A stretch of DNA of 64,000 bases. Origin: Rhyacophila brunnea (Eukaryota; Arthropoda; Insecta; Trichoptera; Rhyacophilidae). This document shows, piece by piece, positions 33,850 through 46,034 of the stretch. Location of the stretch: the NCBI GenBank assembly GCA_022495005.1, contig JAGYXB010000100.1, positions 310,001 through 374,000 on the forward strand, given 5' to 3'. Under the pieces are notes generated by a model. That model did not search any database and had not been told where the DNA came from. It worked only from the letters and a program-made list of their open reading frames with translations. The translations under genes were made by a program, and so were the position numbers. How positions within the stretch are numbered: the stretch's first letter is position 1; each line of letters begins with the position of its first letter.

Positions 33850-34350
33850 ATTCTTCTTCTTCTTCTTCCACTCTGTCACCACCTAGCATTGGGGCATAGG
33901 GCAAGCACAAGTTTGCGCCACTTCCCTCGCTCCATCGCCAACTCTTGCGCCTCCCGCCATGTCAGACCTGCAGCACGTAGGTCGCTTTTGTAGCACCACT
34001 GCAGGGTGTGGGAGGGCCGGCCACGGCGACGGAACCCTTGAGGCTGTGCCACAAGGGTACGAAGTGTTGCGCTCTTTGGCGGCATTCGGAGCACGTGTCC
34101 CATCCACGTAAAGCGTCTCTTCGTGATAACCTCAATCACCGAAGGCCGCTGTGTCTGCTCACGAACTCAGGTGTTTGTAACGCAGTCGTACCAATCTACC
34201 CCTAAGATTCGGCGGAGACATCGATTCTCAAAGCTGAAAAGCCGAGACTCTTGAAGCTTAGTAAGATGCCATGTCTCACAGAAATACTGGAGGACAGGTA
34301 GCACGCACGCGTTAAACAAACGACATTTGGTCCTCACAGAATTTATAGAT
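33850..34350 (-). pseudogene. RTE/Jockey-like LINE 3' end, one in-frame stop
   Basis: The minus strand reads VRTKCRLFNACVLPVLQYF, LSFENRCLRRIL-type residues (FSFENRCLRRILGVDW), a TGA, then EQTQRPSVIEVITKRRFTWM and GHVLRMPPKSATLRTL, ending GLTWREAQELAMERGKWRKL. It stays in one frame apart from the TGA, so it is younger than the plus-strand relatives. A (GAA)n tail lies at 33853-33868. The reverse-transcriptase core is missing. Confidence 0.85.
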
Positions 34351-34589
34351 TTTATAGGTACTAAATAATATTGACATATTATAAAAGAAAGATTTTCGAC
34401 AATTGACGAATTATGTTGCAAGTCAAGTTAATTTGACATAATGCAATTAATGTTGTGCATGAATTTGCTATAGTAACATCACGATTATTATTTCATCTTG
34501 CTCAATAGCTGTAAGTTCCTACTTATACATACACAAAATCTTCTGAAAATTCATTCCCTTGTCGGCAAAGATGGTATTTGACGAACTAG

Positions 34590-34955
34590 CAGTAGCGAAG
34601 AGTGGAGGATACTGTTAAGATCCGCCATAAATAGTGCACATTAAACTATGTTAGTCATACGTATTTGTTTTTATTGAACTAAGACTACAATTTACATATG
34701 GCATTGGTTAGTTTTTAAAAATCAATTAAACCCTACCTAACCAAACCATAGTTTTGGTACATTTTAGGCGATAAGACAACATTGTGCACACTTTTTCATT
34801 CACACTTATTTGTTTTCGTTGGATTAAGAATACATATTATTACACATGTTGTTGGTTCATTTTTAAAATTCATTAAGCCCTGCCTAAACCAAACTATAAT
34901 AGATAAAAATATTATTCTATCTCTAAAACATTCAAAGTTATGTATGATTTAGTCG
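34590..34955 (+). mobile_element. Truncated foldback hAT-like element
   Basis: It starts CAGTAGCGAAGAGTGGAGG and repeats TCCGCCATAAATAGTGCA, ACTAAGACTACAATTTACA and the inner-arm blocks of the complete element at 11380-12107, then stops near 34955 before the outer right arm. One terminus is lost. Confidence 0.7.
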
Positions 34956-36149
34956 TCCCGATAATAATTCCAACTAGTGTGCTGCTAAAAGTTTTTGAAA
35001 ACTGTGATAAATGCAAATGTGTTATTAATGCCAGAAAAACTTTTTAAATTTAACAATATTATCGTGTCACGAAATCCTAAATGGTTTTAAAAAGTGTCGC
35101 TAATTCAAAAAGCTTGAAAAACATTTATTTGTGACATAAATTTTTTTTTTTTTGTTAACTGTCAATTCATGGTGGAACTGCATTGTATTGTTGTTTTAAT
35201 TTAATAAAACGCATTTTTTGTAGTACTTATTCCACTTTTAATCAATAGATTAGGACCGGTTTCATCCGCCTCAGAGGGACATTTTCAACTGTTTGCGTTT
35301 TATTAAATTAAAACAACAATACATAAAATAATTGTGAAGCTATCAAGTCTGGTTTGACATTATTTTGGAAATGCACTCCTTGCCACGTCAGTTCTTATTT
35401 TTTTGAGACCATATTATTTTGCATTGATTCTGTTTTTAAATATAAACATAAAAAACATATGAAACAAAAAGTTTAAGTTCAACAAACTATCAAATAAGCA
35501 CATTAAAACGATAAAACTCATTATTGTGTGCTCATTTATAAATAATTGCAAAAAACAAGCACCTGGCTTTTCGGGCCGCAAAACTTTCAGAGTAGCAAGA
35601 AGCACTACCTTTTTTACGCTAGAAATACAAACTCGGTCCCCTGGTAACGAACTCTTCCTGAGTTTAATTAGATATGAATAGAAACTGTCCAACGGGGAGT
35701 TAAACTTTCTTATGTACGAGTGTATATTTATTCCACGGCTCCCACTTAGGCCCGAGACCCGCGCGCCACTGAAAAACTTCTTAAAACGTCTTCTTCGTTT
35801 GCTTCTAGACCTAGCCCCGTGACAGGACGCCACTGTGCATTTAATTCGCGTGCCTGTAACACAATCTAACATTTTCATGCAAAGTTTTCCTAAGTAACAT
35901 AACTAGTGTACTTATTTTCCTTTGTCAATTCAATACACAGTGAGTAGGTACTAATTATTTTACTGTTAGGTTTGTTCCTTATGAATAAATCCCTGTATTA
36001 TATATATATATATATATATATACTTACTGATATAAAAGCGATTGAGTATATGTATATCAATATATTAGTGACAGAAAGCTTATCTCCAAAGCCGTGAGTC
36101 CCGAGTTAGAATCCTACATGTTCAAAATCACACACTGTTTTGTCGATAT
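34956..36149. other. Unassigned spacer with a 154-codon reverse ORF
   Basis: The minus-strand ORF at 35414-35878 is long but begins in an arginine-rich run (SRSKRRRRFKKF) and ends in a hydrophobic AT-rich stretch; I recognise no domain. A (TA)n microsatellite lies at 36001-36022. Confidence 0.35.
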
Positions 36150-36860
36150 CTATTAACGGCCCACATGCTCGTCGTAGGTCAAAATTGAGTTTTTATTGTA
36201 TTTTCAAACCATGATCCTGGACACTCCTTAAACGTTGTAGATAATCTATTTATATTATTTTGAAGCCTTATTATCCTTTATAGTTATTTTAAACATTTGA
36301 TGACTGCATAAAGTATTTTTGTTACATAAAATAGTATTCTTTTAAACCTCTCGCTCTAATGTTTTAGAATATAGTCATATTTCGGTACATAACTGTGCAG
36401 TGGTGTTAAAATGTTTTACATTTATTAATTTTTAAACGCATTTATAAAACCATTAGTATAATTTATGACGAGATAATTTTTGTAAAATATTCACGATAAA
36501 AAATTATATTGATAATCTATGTGATCCCAAATTTGACAAGAATTAGGCATTTTATTATTCAAAAAATCGGCAAGATCAACACATTTGAAGATGATTCTAA
36601 AGATACTTATTATAAGCTATATTTTTGACCATTCAAGTGTGATAAACATCTTATGAATAATGATTGCTTTATAATAATTATTGACCTAAGAATAAGGTAG
36701 TGTTTTTTGAAATACGCCATTTCTTTTGTCATTCCCCAGTGGTTAAGCTACAACATACGGCCGTAGCCATAAATTGACAAAATATAATTGAAGTAGGGAG
36801 TAAAATTATATTGACGCGCGTGTTTGAACATGTACCGTTAAAAAAAAGTTTGGTTAGGTT
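36150..36860 (+). repeat. Dispersed repeat, inverted partner at 46035-46735
   Basis: It matches the reverse complement of 46035-46735 throughout, with blocks such as TTGAAGCCTTATTATCC, GATGACTGCATAAAGTATTT, TTTTAGAATATAGTCATATT and TGAACATGTACCGTT. A CAGTGGTTAAGCTA segment near 36739 resembles a tRNA A box, which is better kept in the partner (TGGCCCAGTGG). No B box is found at the right distance. Confidence 0.7.
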
Positions 36861-36886
36861 ATAGTTAAGACTACCAAGTCTCTTTA

Positions 36887-37273
36887 GCCGGCTCTCACAT
36901 CTAAACTCGCCTCGTCTGCCGCACAACCATAAATCAGACCTTCCAAGAACGTTGATCCGGTGTTGCATATGAATACCGCGCACATCTACCTAGTGACAAT
37001 CTAGTATACATATTTGGATGCGGTGATCGGCGAGCCGGTATAGGAATGACCAATTCGTATGTGTTCGTATGAGTCCTGGCGTCTTCGACTCGTAGCCCGA
37101 GAAGCATGCAACTTGTCGATTGCAACAGTAGATGTTTTTTTTCAAACTAAAAAGACGCATTCGACCAATTAGCAGAGCTCCATTTGGCAACGTGTGTTTT
37201 ATGAATAACGATGACGTCACATCGACGTATTCGACACGTTGCAGGCGAGACGAGTTTTGATGTGAGAGCCGGC
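36887..37273. mobile_element. PIF/Harbinger-like MITE, 387 bp, TTA target duplication
   Basis: Both ends read GCCGGCTCTCACATC and continue with ANACTCGNCTCGNCTGC, matching over 30 bases or more. TTA lies at 36884-36886 and 37274-37276, the three-base target typical of PIF/Harbinger. The chance ORFs within are not transposase. It lies directly beyond the dispersed repeat ending near 36860. Confidence 0.8.
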
Positions 37274-39339
37274 TTAGAGTCTTTTCAAATTCCGTCCAAA
37301 AATTCCTACAGTTTGTTGAATCCCATCTTTTGTATAATAATTTCATACAGCTGACTCTGTCCCACGATTTTACCATTGTTTCAGTGTGACAAATGCCTTT
37401 TTGGAATATTGACCATTAAAGAACGCTCCAAGCGGATAAAGGAGACTTACTATTATTTACGTACTCCGCTCGATTGGCTGTCAAATGCCGGTTCTGACTT
37501 ATTTTCGTAAGGCACTCTCAATATAGGTAGAACTCAGAAGTATTAAAAATATACAGAAACAAAATATTTTTACTCCTTGTCATACATTGATGAATATAAG
37601 TAACCCTTTCATTTTTATTATTTATTTGAAATACATTATTATACAGAAAAATACGTATTATATACGATTTTTGACAATATTCTTAGCTGTCAGTAAACAT
37701 CAGACACGCCTTCAACGCGAGGAGGGTGGTTATGTCTGTGCCACGCGTTTCCGTAAGTTCGCTTTGAATATATTCGACATTTTAAAAATATAATTCAATT
37801 AAATTTCAAATATAAGCTACCGAGCCGGCTCACCACTCGTTCTGGGAAGGAAAGTCTACGATACACGCTAGTGCTGCCATCTTTTGAGAAATAACATCCG
37901 CGTCGCCAAAAATGAATAAATGTTTTTAATTCTTGGACAACCCTCGTATATGATGTATTCATCTATATATGCATCGGTATTACTAGCTTTCAGCGTACTA
38001 GGTGTATCCGTTAACGTTGTTCTGGTGACAATGTATTGAGAATCAGAATCTGCTGTGCAAAGTGTAACGGGGTATCCGCCGCAACCTCCGTTCGGGGGAA
38101 GCAATTTGTCCTGCCAGCTTGTTGTTTACAACACAATTAACACCAGTTTCCTTTGTTACAATTTCACATATTATATAATATTATAATACTTGTATATATA
38201 TATACCTGATATTGATATATATATGGTGACCATATTTTCTTGCCAAAAAATCTGCACATTAATAATTTTTCTGTGCGTTGACTTAGTAGTTCTTAACATA
38301 CAGTCATTTCCCTCCATTTTCGAAAGTGAATAGCAAGCTGTCACTTTTATTTTTTTTGTATGGTTTTTCATCTGGATTCGGGATGTGGAGGTGGACAATT
38401 AACACACCGGAATTGTGATCAGAAACGGCGAGGTTTATTTAAGTTAATATTATATAATAGTTATATTTCGAATAATTTATTTTACGGAGGACGAAATGTG
38501 CGTGTTTACTGTTTGGCTGTTTACAGCGTATTACCCGCCATCTTGTGTTTCGCTTTTAACGAGAGCGTTGTCGAAAAACGGCGACGTTGCAAATATTTTT
38601 CAACGGTCATAATCTACGGCATTGGCGGCTCTATTATTATTATTTATTTATTTTCGTAATCAGCCCTTACTATTTGTTGGATTTGATACCGACTCGGGCC
38701 TCTCCAGATACACAGAGATATCCAAAATGGGGACCATTCGGGGGTGTAACAATACTTATATAAACAGAAGTGTTTTATAAGCAAATAATTGAAATGGTAT
38801 TTTTTAAGCTCTTCGAAGTCGCTTTTTATAGGTATCCATGTCAGAATCAGACGTCAAAAGGTTTTTTTCGTCTATAGATATTCTAGCTAATACCGTTTTT
38901 CAAATTTCAGCGAAACGAAAATAGAGAACGCTTGTTTTAATTTAAGTGGACTGTATGTAGAGATATATCAGGATGGCGGAACTGTGGGAGCACATGGTTG
39001 ATGTTGTGTGTGAAATATGAGAATCTCACTACGTGCTTCGCAGTTCTTCGTGCGGGCGAAATACTAACAGAATTTTTAATTACCCTGTTGACTTACGTAA
39101 TCGTATGGATTGCGGACGTTTCGCGTTGATGGCGGGTAATATTTTAGTACTTCTCGTATTTAGTTCTTGTAATACCCTTGTACTTGTCTCGTTGAGGGTG
39201 GGTAGAACACTAATTTTAATAGTCGGGTTGGTGTCACTCGTGAATGTTATTATTGGATGGTCGAAAACGTGTAAAACAAAAGTTTCGATGTGGGAATTGG
39301 CCCAAAAAATGGATTACGAAATAAGGTTTTGAAAGAAAT
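37274..39339. other. Unassigned spacer with CpG-richer ORF patches
   Basis: Two 99-codon ATG frames (38360-38659 and 39033-39332) lie in patches rich in CG. The second would encode strongly hydrophobic residues (LVLLVFSS, TLILIVGLVSLVNVIIG). I recognise neither. A (TA)n tract lies at about 38190-38222. Confidence 0.35.
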
Positions 39340-39845
39340 ATAAATGTGTAGTGGTCAATGACTTCGGGCCTTGTCAGAATTATTTCGACAATGTAAGAAT
39401 TAGCCAGTCATATAAACTATCGCACAATAGTCGCATCTACACAGGTGACATCGAAGTGAAATAATGCAGATGCCAGCAGATTTCTCAATAGCAAACTTCA
39501 TCAACAATGACTAGCAATTTACCGAATAATCATGCATATAATTAGCATTATAATATATTGATGATTTAGTCAGTCTAAATACCTATTCGTATCAATCATA
39601 ATCTCCGTCCCATCAGTAAGCTTCGTGTAAATCGCCCCGCACAGCATTCGATTCCACCGAGTTCGGACCTCGGAACATTATCGTAAGTATTATAACATAA
39701 CGCTCTTGTAACATACTCTTGTACCAATTCTTTACGCTGCAAATAAAACTCGCTCCTGCATCCATCAGAGCAACAACCACCAAAACTCGACTTCTCGTCT
39801 CTCCTCCTGACGACTCTCCATCTACACCTCCTCCTCATCAATGCA
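39340..39845 (-). repeat. Dispersed repeat with a conserved reading frame, copy A
   Basis: It matches 53915-54440 along its whole length and, in part, 52830-53030. On the minus strand an 81-codon ORF (39596-39841) keeps VVRRRDEKSSFGGCCSDGCR, then SEFYLQRKELVQEYVTRAL and VPRSELGGIEC, also found in copy B. The protein, if any, is unknown to me. Repetition and surrounding homology suggest a transposon terminal region or a multiplied exon. Confidence 0.55.
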
Positions 39846-40249
39846 AACGTATAATACTAACCGCGCTAAAATAAAGAATGGCCACCGTAAATATGTATGC
39901 TATGTAAGGACATAATAATATATGTTTTATAATCTGTGTGATACAACAGTGCAGTTGGCAGGTTGATTTTTCAATTACGCATATGCCGTATTCTTACGTC
40001 CTGTCGTTCCCTCACAACAGGATCATGGTTTTTATAAGCAATTCCTACTGAGCTTGAAATTTTACTCCAGTTGTTACTGGACTCACCTGAGCGGATTGCT
40101 GACATCAATGAATATCCTTTCGTTCTCTTGATTTGATCAGTCCAGTGTGCCGCTTATGTTGTCAATCATTACCAGTTTTTTTCCCGTTTAGATATGAACG
40201 AAATAAATGTTATACTCTGTATCTACTTTTATAATTTGATCATCTAGCA
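39846..40249. other. Unassigned spacer
   Basis: Nothing recognised. Confidence 0.4.
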
Positions 40250-40930
40250 CAGGGTTGGCGAACTTTTTTTACGACGCGTGCCAAAATTTCCCAAATATTA
40301 TTTTTCAACTGTCTTATGTGCCAAGCAGTTGTTCATGAAGAAAAAATAGTTTTTAAGAATCCCTTTTAAAAAATGTTGATGTTCTAGATACCACTTAGAA
40401 AATATAGCACTAGCTGTAGGTATTGCTTTTTTTCATTTACGCCATACGTTTCGCTCCACCAATTTTAAAACTGTCTGCCAGAATTTCTACTACTAACTCA
40501 ACCACGTTTTTGTTTTTTATTTGATGCAGCCATTTTTTGTTGCTAGCATGAAATAATTTGTCAATGTATAAATTAGTTTGGTTCTTTACGTGCAAATTGA
40601 CACCAGAATTGCTCCGATCAGATGAGGTGGTCGCTACAGTGGTATCAAGCATTGTAAATCGATCAAAATTAGAGGGTCGCGGCGCGGCATCCCCCTCCGC
40701 CTGATGAAATTAGTGGGATAATGTTACATGTGACACATAAAACCTAAGGACCGATATATGCAATAATTGTTTATTTATATTCTTGAAGAGAATCTGCCTA
40801 CTCTTTTTTATACAATGCGATCTGCCATTTATTATTATTGCAGGTATTTTTTTCTCTCTTCAAACGCGTGCCATGTAAAATCGTCTCGCGTCCCACTAGT
40901 GGCATGCATGTCATAGGTTCGCCACCACTG
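40250..40930. mobile_element. hAT element, CAGGGTTGGCGAACC family, copy 2 (681 bp)
   Basis: Left end CAGGGTTGGCGAACT; reverse complement of the right end CAGTGGTGGCGAACC. Flanks ATCTAGCA and CTCTAGCA match at seven of eight bases. On the minus strand a 71-codon frame (40437-40652) preserves NKKWLHQIKNKNVVELVVEI then LADSFKIGG, a remnant of the master's protein, with no intact transposase. Confidence 0.8.
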
Positions 40931-42389
40931 CTCTAGCATTTTATTGTGTCGCGACCTAGAATTTCTATGTGCCTGGAAACGAATATTATGCTACGTGAAA
41001 AACTAGAATTTTCCAAGGAAAATAAATAATATCGTACAATGTTAGGAAATAAGAACATTCATTGGTGATATTATGTTTGCGTATTGTATTGTTAATGTAG
41101 CCATGCGTAGCCCACGCTGTTTGCGTGATGACTAGATGTCGGGAAAACCCCGTTCTATTTTTCATAGTTTTTTTTCTTTGCTGGAGAAAAGATGCTAAAG
41201 TGCGTCACATTAGGAACTCTTTTTGATATCTACACCAAAGAAATTTGACAAATAAATCTTTTGTCTAAAAAGTTACTTAGATACTTTATTAATTTCTACA
41301 GTTAATTATAAATATATTGAAAAATCTTCTTCTATAGAGATGGCGCCTAAATGTATGAAATTGAAACAAAAAACGACCGCCGGTCTACTGACAAAGGTGA
41401 CTTCACAATATTGCAAGTTCATTCATGACAAATTCACACTACTTCATTGCTTTTAGCAGTGGACTGTAATTTTAAGGTGATGGTGGATGGTGAATTACGG
41501 ATCTAGGAGGGGATGGGGGGGGGGGGTTACACAGGATGCCAGACACTGACCTTTATGTTGAGAGGGTTGGCGCGCGCTGGAACCGCTTCGTTCATGGACG
41601 ATACACTTTGATGGATTATATATGAGGTTGATGATGATAGGTTGTATGATTGATGGCCGCGACATCCACTCAAACCGTAACAAACATAGTGCAACGAAGC
41701 TCGAACAGATATGTTTTGTATGACTCACGCTGTCGGTAGGTAGCGACGGTAAAGTAAAACAACTTGCCCACGTCTGTTTTCTTGATATCACTTGAGCTGA
41801 TTGCTTTATTCGCAATCGCAATAATAAATAAGGGAATTTGAGTAGGTGGAGACTAAGGATGATTGCGACCACAATTTGGCCCAACCAGACATAAAAAATG
41901 GCAGCCACTGCGTGTATCTGAAAATCGGAATGCCAACTGAGTGATGTTAATATTTGTGCAGTTTAGCAACAACAAGTTTTTCATATTACACGCGTTTGCT
42001 GAATAATTTCAAATGTCATAACAGATATAACGTATAATGCTCCTTCAATGTATAGTCCAAATTATTTGGCAACTTAACTTATTGTTTTATTACTTTCTAG
42101 TAATTTCTTCCTTCTCCCGGTTATACCCTGTGCGGGTCCTGACTCATGCAGTAGGCTCCAAGATCGAACATATTTCGCTGCCCAGCTGCAATCCTTGATA
42201 CCGTTACATTTGACTTCAGTCTCGGACGTTTGATTTCTCTTTCTTTTCTTCAGGATTTTCGCACATTATCTGTTTGCATCGTTGACTTGCCTCAATCGTG
42301 ACCATATTTCAATAAGTCAACAGCTCAGGGTATATGGTTCAGAATTATTTCATTAATTAAATATGTCTACGTTCGTTTACCTTTAAAAT
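40931..42389. other. Unassigned spacer with a G12 run
   Basis: Twelve consecutive G residues lie at 41515-41526. The 137-codon minus ORF at 41495-41908 begins within coding-poor DNA and ends in translated proline/histidine from the G run; it has no known domain. Confidence 0.35.
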
Positions 42390-42438
42390 TTCATTGCACG
42401 ATGACTTAGTGATGAAATGGGAATGGGACGACTGGCCT

Positions 42439-42798
42439 CCGGACAATTGGACGCCGCGCTGTCGTAGACACGTGTAGACGAGGTATTTCAATCAGTTTCT
42501 ATCTACTACTTAGTAGTTTGAATTCATTTTACTCTTAACATAATGTATTCTTTATCGCAGATTGAGAATTGCCGTGCCTAAGGCTTTATATAAAATAAAA
42601 ACTCTTTTTTCGTTGGAACTATACACGTCATATACACGATTAAATCATTGTTTACGTCTGCATATTTACATTCTCATCAACTATTAAATCATAATATAAT
42701 CATTGAAATATAAATAATAATATTGAATATTTTTTTAAAGTACCTATAAGTACCTAACGTCTATTTATTTTCGAATTCCGTGGCGTCCAGTTGTCCGG
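42439..42798. mobile_element. Element with CCGGACAAYTGGACGCC terminal inverted repeats, 360 bp
   Basis: The left end CCGGACAATTGGACGCCGCG and the reverse complement of the right end CCGGACAACTGGACGCCACG match at 18 of 20 bases. The interior matches the repeat at 21255-21640. An isolated end of the same type (GCGTCCAATTGTCCG) occurs near 58846. No clear target duplication was found. Confidence 0.6.
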
Positions 42799-43467
42799 TG
42801 CCAAATCGTTCTAGACCCTGATGAAATAACTTCGAAAAGTCATATAAAAATATTGTTATTCTAAAGTATATCTATCGATTGCTTTGTAGTGGTTTTATCA
42901 TTAATATATTGACCCAAGTGTCCTCTTCCCGCGTAATTCATAATGACATTGACATTTATGAATAATCTTTGTAATTAAAATAATAGCAATATCTATTTCA
43001 AAATTTTTGCATTTAATTAGTCTATAAAAGTTAATAAAAGGTACTTACTAAATTTACTAAAAATAATCCACTAAACACGATTATAATTAAAAATTTGATC
43101 AGGTTTCCCTTTCAAATTCTGCTTAGCTAATTTTTTTACCATCACCACAGTATTGACAATAATTTTAGGATAACATAAATAATTCAAACGAAAATTTTGG
43201 TAGATATTCGTAATTGATAAAGTTCTCATTGTGACCGAAATGCGTGAAGTAAAACAATTTTTAAATAGTGATGAATGCTACGTCATCAAATAAATTATTT
43301 TTTATAAACCATGGTAATATAATAACATTTCGAAATTATGTATATTAAATAATAACAATAAGTACTAATTTTATTAATGATTGACGTCGAAATTGCTACT
43401 AGTTTGTGACATTGCTGTACGTTCTAATATTTTGAATTCATATGTATCTTGAAGAATGATACTTAGT
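42799..43467. other. Unassigned AT-rich spacer
   Basis: Nothing recognised. Confidence 0.4.
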
Positions 43468-43540
43468 TCTATAACTCAGTGGCTAGAACACTGGCTCGGC
43501 AAGCGATAGATGTACCTATGCTTAAATTCCACTGGGTCCA
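43468..43540 (+). repeat. tRNA-like fragment
   Basis: It resembles a tRNA or SINE head, with an A-box-like AACTCAGTGGCTAGAACA and a TGCTTAAATTCCACTGGGTC segment where a B box and T arm would be. Both boxes deviate from consensus, so it is a relic. Confidence 0.35.
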
Positions 43541-44144
43541 AGATTTTTTTTAGAAATTCTTTAATAATTTAGATTCTAATACTAAGGGTTTACCAAGTAA
43601 TGTATCAGGCTTATTACTGCCCTTCTTAGGGAGAAGGCAGTAACTCGCAAAATTTGTGAAATTGAGTTATGAATGCCATCCGTTAGATAATTTTGAAAGC
43701 TATATATTCTGTTCACTTTAAAATCAGTATTATTACTAAAATACCGTTAAAATCCTTAGTGAAAAAATAGACATTATTCTAAAATAATACATTTTTTTTA
43801 GCAAAAAGGCAGTAATTGCACATATTCATTGCAGTTACTGCTTGTTTATTATTAATTTGTTTGTATTTTAACTTCCTACTAATAAAAATTACAACCATTT
43901 TTTTATTAATTCACAGTACTTACTACAGTTTGAGAAAAAACACATTATGTCATTTATCTCGAAAGTATGTGAGAGTGAGTTACTGCCTTCTTCCTAAGAA
44001 GGGCAGACTACTACTCACCATGTTAGATAGGTACCAAAATGTATTTATTTTTTAAGAAAATCTGTCTTTCTCTATATATTCGAGCAATATAACGCCTTTT
44101 TTTAATGATTTTGTTATTATTCGCACTTTATCAAGTGATTTTTT
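43541..44144. other. Unassigned AT-rich spacer
   Basis: The block CTGCCCTTCTTAGG with GCAGTAACT at 43617-43637 recurs in reverse as CTGCCTTCTTCCTAAGAAGG near 43984-44005, suggesting a small inverted repeat. No gene. Confidence 0.35.
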
Positions 44145-44345
44145 AAAAATTCTAATGGATTTAAGTTTTTTACTATTCTATTTGAGTCGTTTTTTTACGA
44201 TCTGGGATTCGCCTTTCGGCATCTTCAGGCGCAGTGTACACGAAACCCGGGTCACAAAAAATGACTCAAATGGAATAGTACAAAACTTAAATCCATTAGA
44301 ATTTAAATTCAAATTCCATCAAGTACCTTCGGTCGATAGTATTAA
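44145..44345. repeat. Foldback copy of the hammerhead-like repeat
   Basis: As at 3697-3960, two units face each other: TTCTAATGGATTTAAGTTTT at the left and AAACTTAAATCCATTAGAAT at the right. The right unit has lost the hammerhead-like core; the left unit keeps it on the minus strand at about 44182-44240 (CTGAAGATGCCGAAAGGCGA, then ATCCCAGATC). Confidence 0.6.
44182..44240 (-). ncRNA. Hammerhead-ribozyme-like motif (candidate)
   Basis: On the minus strand, core CTGAAGA and stem II GCC-GAAA-GGC are consensus and GAA follows, but the stem-III-like palindrome has become ATCCCAGATC. ACTCA is kept downstream, while the upstream TGAGT is lost. Confidence 0.3.
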
Positions 44346-44389
44346 TATGATTTTTTTTACTTAAGTCGCCGTACATACCTCTTGTGTCC

Positions 44390-44660
44390 AGATTTATCCC
44401 GTTGGACGAATGTTTATTTTTCGCCATCCATCATCTGGGCTAATGTGCATTTCCGGGAAACATAATGTTGGTGGATCGGTATCAAAGTGGAGGAAGTTTT
44501 TCGAAAATGGCATCACGAGTATGTCACAATCCAATTCCAGGCGCCGGGGAATGCCATCCATCAAAGAGTATCGCGGGAATTCCCGGCGGATTTGCGCTGG
44601 CCGGGATTCTCGAAATGACACGCTTCGTTTCGCGCAAAAGGTCTGCACTCAACAGAAATG
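44390..44660. other. CpG-richer, stop-poor patch
   Basis: Three overlapping ORFs (44394-44648 minus, 44410-44715 and 44465-44734 plus) arise because stops are rare here in several frames at once, which argues against any one being real. The local composition differs from the flanks and may mark a conserved non-coding element or a foreign fragment. Confidence 0.35.
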
Positions 44661-44923
44661 TCATTTTTTATTGGAATCGTTTTTTTATTTGTCTCTTTGC
44701 TATTGTTTGGCATAATATTGTGTTGTTTTTGTAATGTTAGTTAATTTTCAACGGAAATAGATCCTTTATTCCCTGAATTATGGTAACTTCAGTAGAGATC
44801 AATATTTGTTAAGTATTTGCTATTTTTCATGATAACAAAAATAAAACCATTACATGTGTCACTATAATATCGTAATTTTATTTTTTAATGATAAACCTTA
44901 ACGTTATGACTATTACAATATAA

Positions 44924-45621
44924 CAGGGTTGGCGAACCTTTTTGTGTACGCGTGCCAAAATATTGTCCTAAATAATATTTTTCAACTGTCTGACGTACCG
45001 ACCAGTTTTTCACGAGGAAAAATAGTTTTGAAAAATTCTATTAAAAAAATGATGATGTTCTAGATACCACTCACAGAACATAGCATACGTATTATAGCTT
45101 TATAACTTTTTTCAATTACGTCATACATTTAGGTCCACCAATTTTAAAACTGTCTGCCAGAATTACGCTAGCTTCACCAAGTCTTTATTTCTTATTTGGT
45201 GCAGTCTTTTTTGTGGGTTGAAATGAAATCGTTTGTTAATGTATTAATTAGTTTGGTTCTTATCGCACAAATTGACGTGAGAATTGCTCCGATCAGATGA
45301 GGCATTTTCTCTCTACATTGGTCTCAAGCATCGTAAATCGATCAAAATTAGAGGTTCGCGGCGCGGCATCCTCCGCCGCCTGATGAGGTTAGTGTGATAA
45401 TATTATACGCGAAGCATAAAGTCTAAGGATCGACTTATGCAATTATATATTTATATTAAACGTAATGCCTATTCTTGAAGAGTATTTGCCCGCCATTTTT
45501 TATACAATGCGATTTGTCATTTATTATAATTATCGGTATTTTTGTTTTCTTAAAACGCGTGCCATGCAAAATCATCTCGCGTGCCACCAGTGGCACGCAT
45601 GCTATAGGTTTGCTACCCCTG
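44924..45621. mobile_element. hAT element, CAGGGTTGGCGAACC family, copy 3 (698 bp), perfect TSD
   Basis: It begins CAGGGTTGGCGAACCTTTTT and the reverse complement of its right end is CAGGGGTAGCAAACC. CAATATAA is duplicated exactly at 44916-44923 and 45622-45629, the best evidence that this family is a hAT. The interior matches copies 1 and 2 (CTAGATACCACTCACAGAAC, ATTTTAAAACTGTCTGCCAG). It is non-coding. Confidence 0.9.
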
Positions 45622-45629
45622 CAATATAA

Positions 45630-46034
45630 CATAATATGTACAGTATCCCAGAGTCAGTGTGTCGTATGTACGATTTTACAGAAAATGAGTTAAGTACAAT
45701 TTTTGTACCTGAAGTATCAATCGTTCAAAGTAAATTCACCGTTTGAGAATAACAATTATGTAACTATGTAATTATGTATCATAACAGAAACTTGAAATTC
45801 CTAAAACCATTTTTTTAAAAGTCTATTGCTATCAAGGGGCTGAAATTCTTGAATTACGTTTTCCCGAAAGTATTCTATTTTGACATACAACATACACTAG
45901 CAAAGGATGCCTGTTGAAGGTAGGTAGGCTTTGGTAGTAACTGAAAAAAAGTCCTAGGACAGCCATATTTACGGAAAATCTTATTTTCTGTTTTATGTTT
46001 GAACATGTACCTATCCGAAAAAAAAAATCGTTTT
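45630..46034. other. Unassigned spacer ending in a poly-A/T hairpin
   Basis: GAACATGTACC and GGTACATGTTC at about 46001-46012 and 46045-46056 pair around an A-run and T-run; this hairpin overlaps the start of the next repeat. Confidence 0.45.

Noticed and set aside
35414..35878. 154-codon minus-strand ORF
   Set aside because: No domain, no splice or promoter context, and a composition that shifts from arginine-rich to AT-driven hydrophobic residues as the DNA changes.
39596..39841. CCSDGC in a frame preceded by a run of arginines, reminiscent of an insulin/relaxin A chain
   Set aside because: The last cysteine of the A-chain pattern is replaced by lysine, the first is lost in copy B, no B chain or signal peptide is near, and the segment is part of a dispersed repeat.
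41495..41908. 137-codon minus-strand ORF
   Set aside because: It ends in residues translated from a G12 run, matches nothing I know and lacks supporting signals.
44394..44734. Three overlapping ORFs of 84-101 codons
   Set aside because: They share one CpG-rich patch with few stops in several frames, so none is individually supported.
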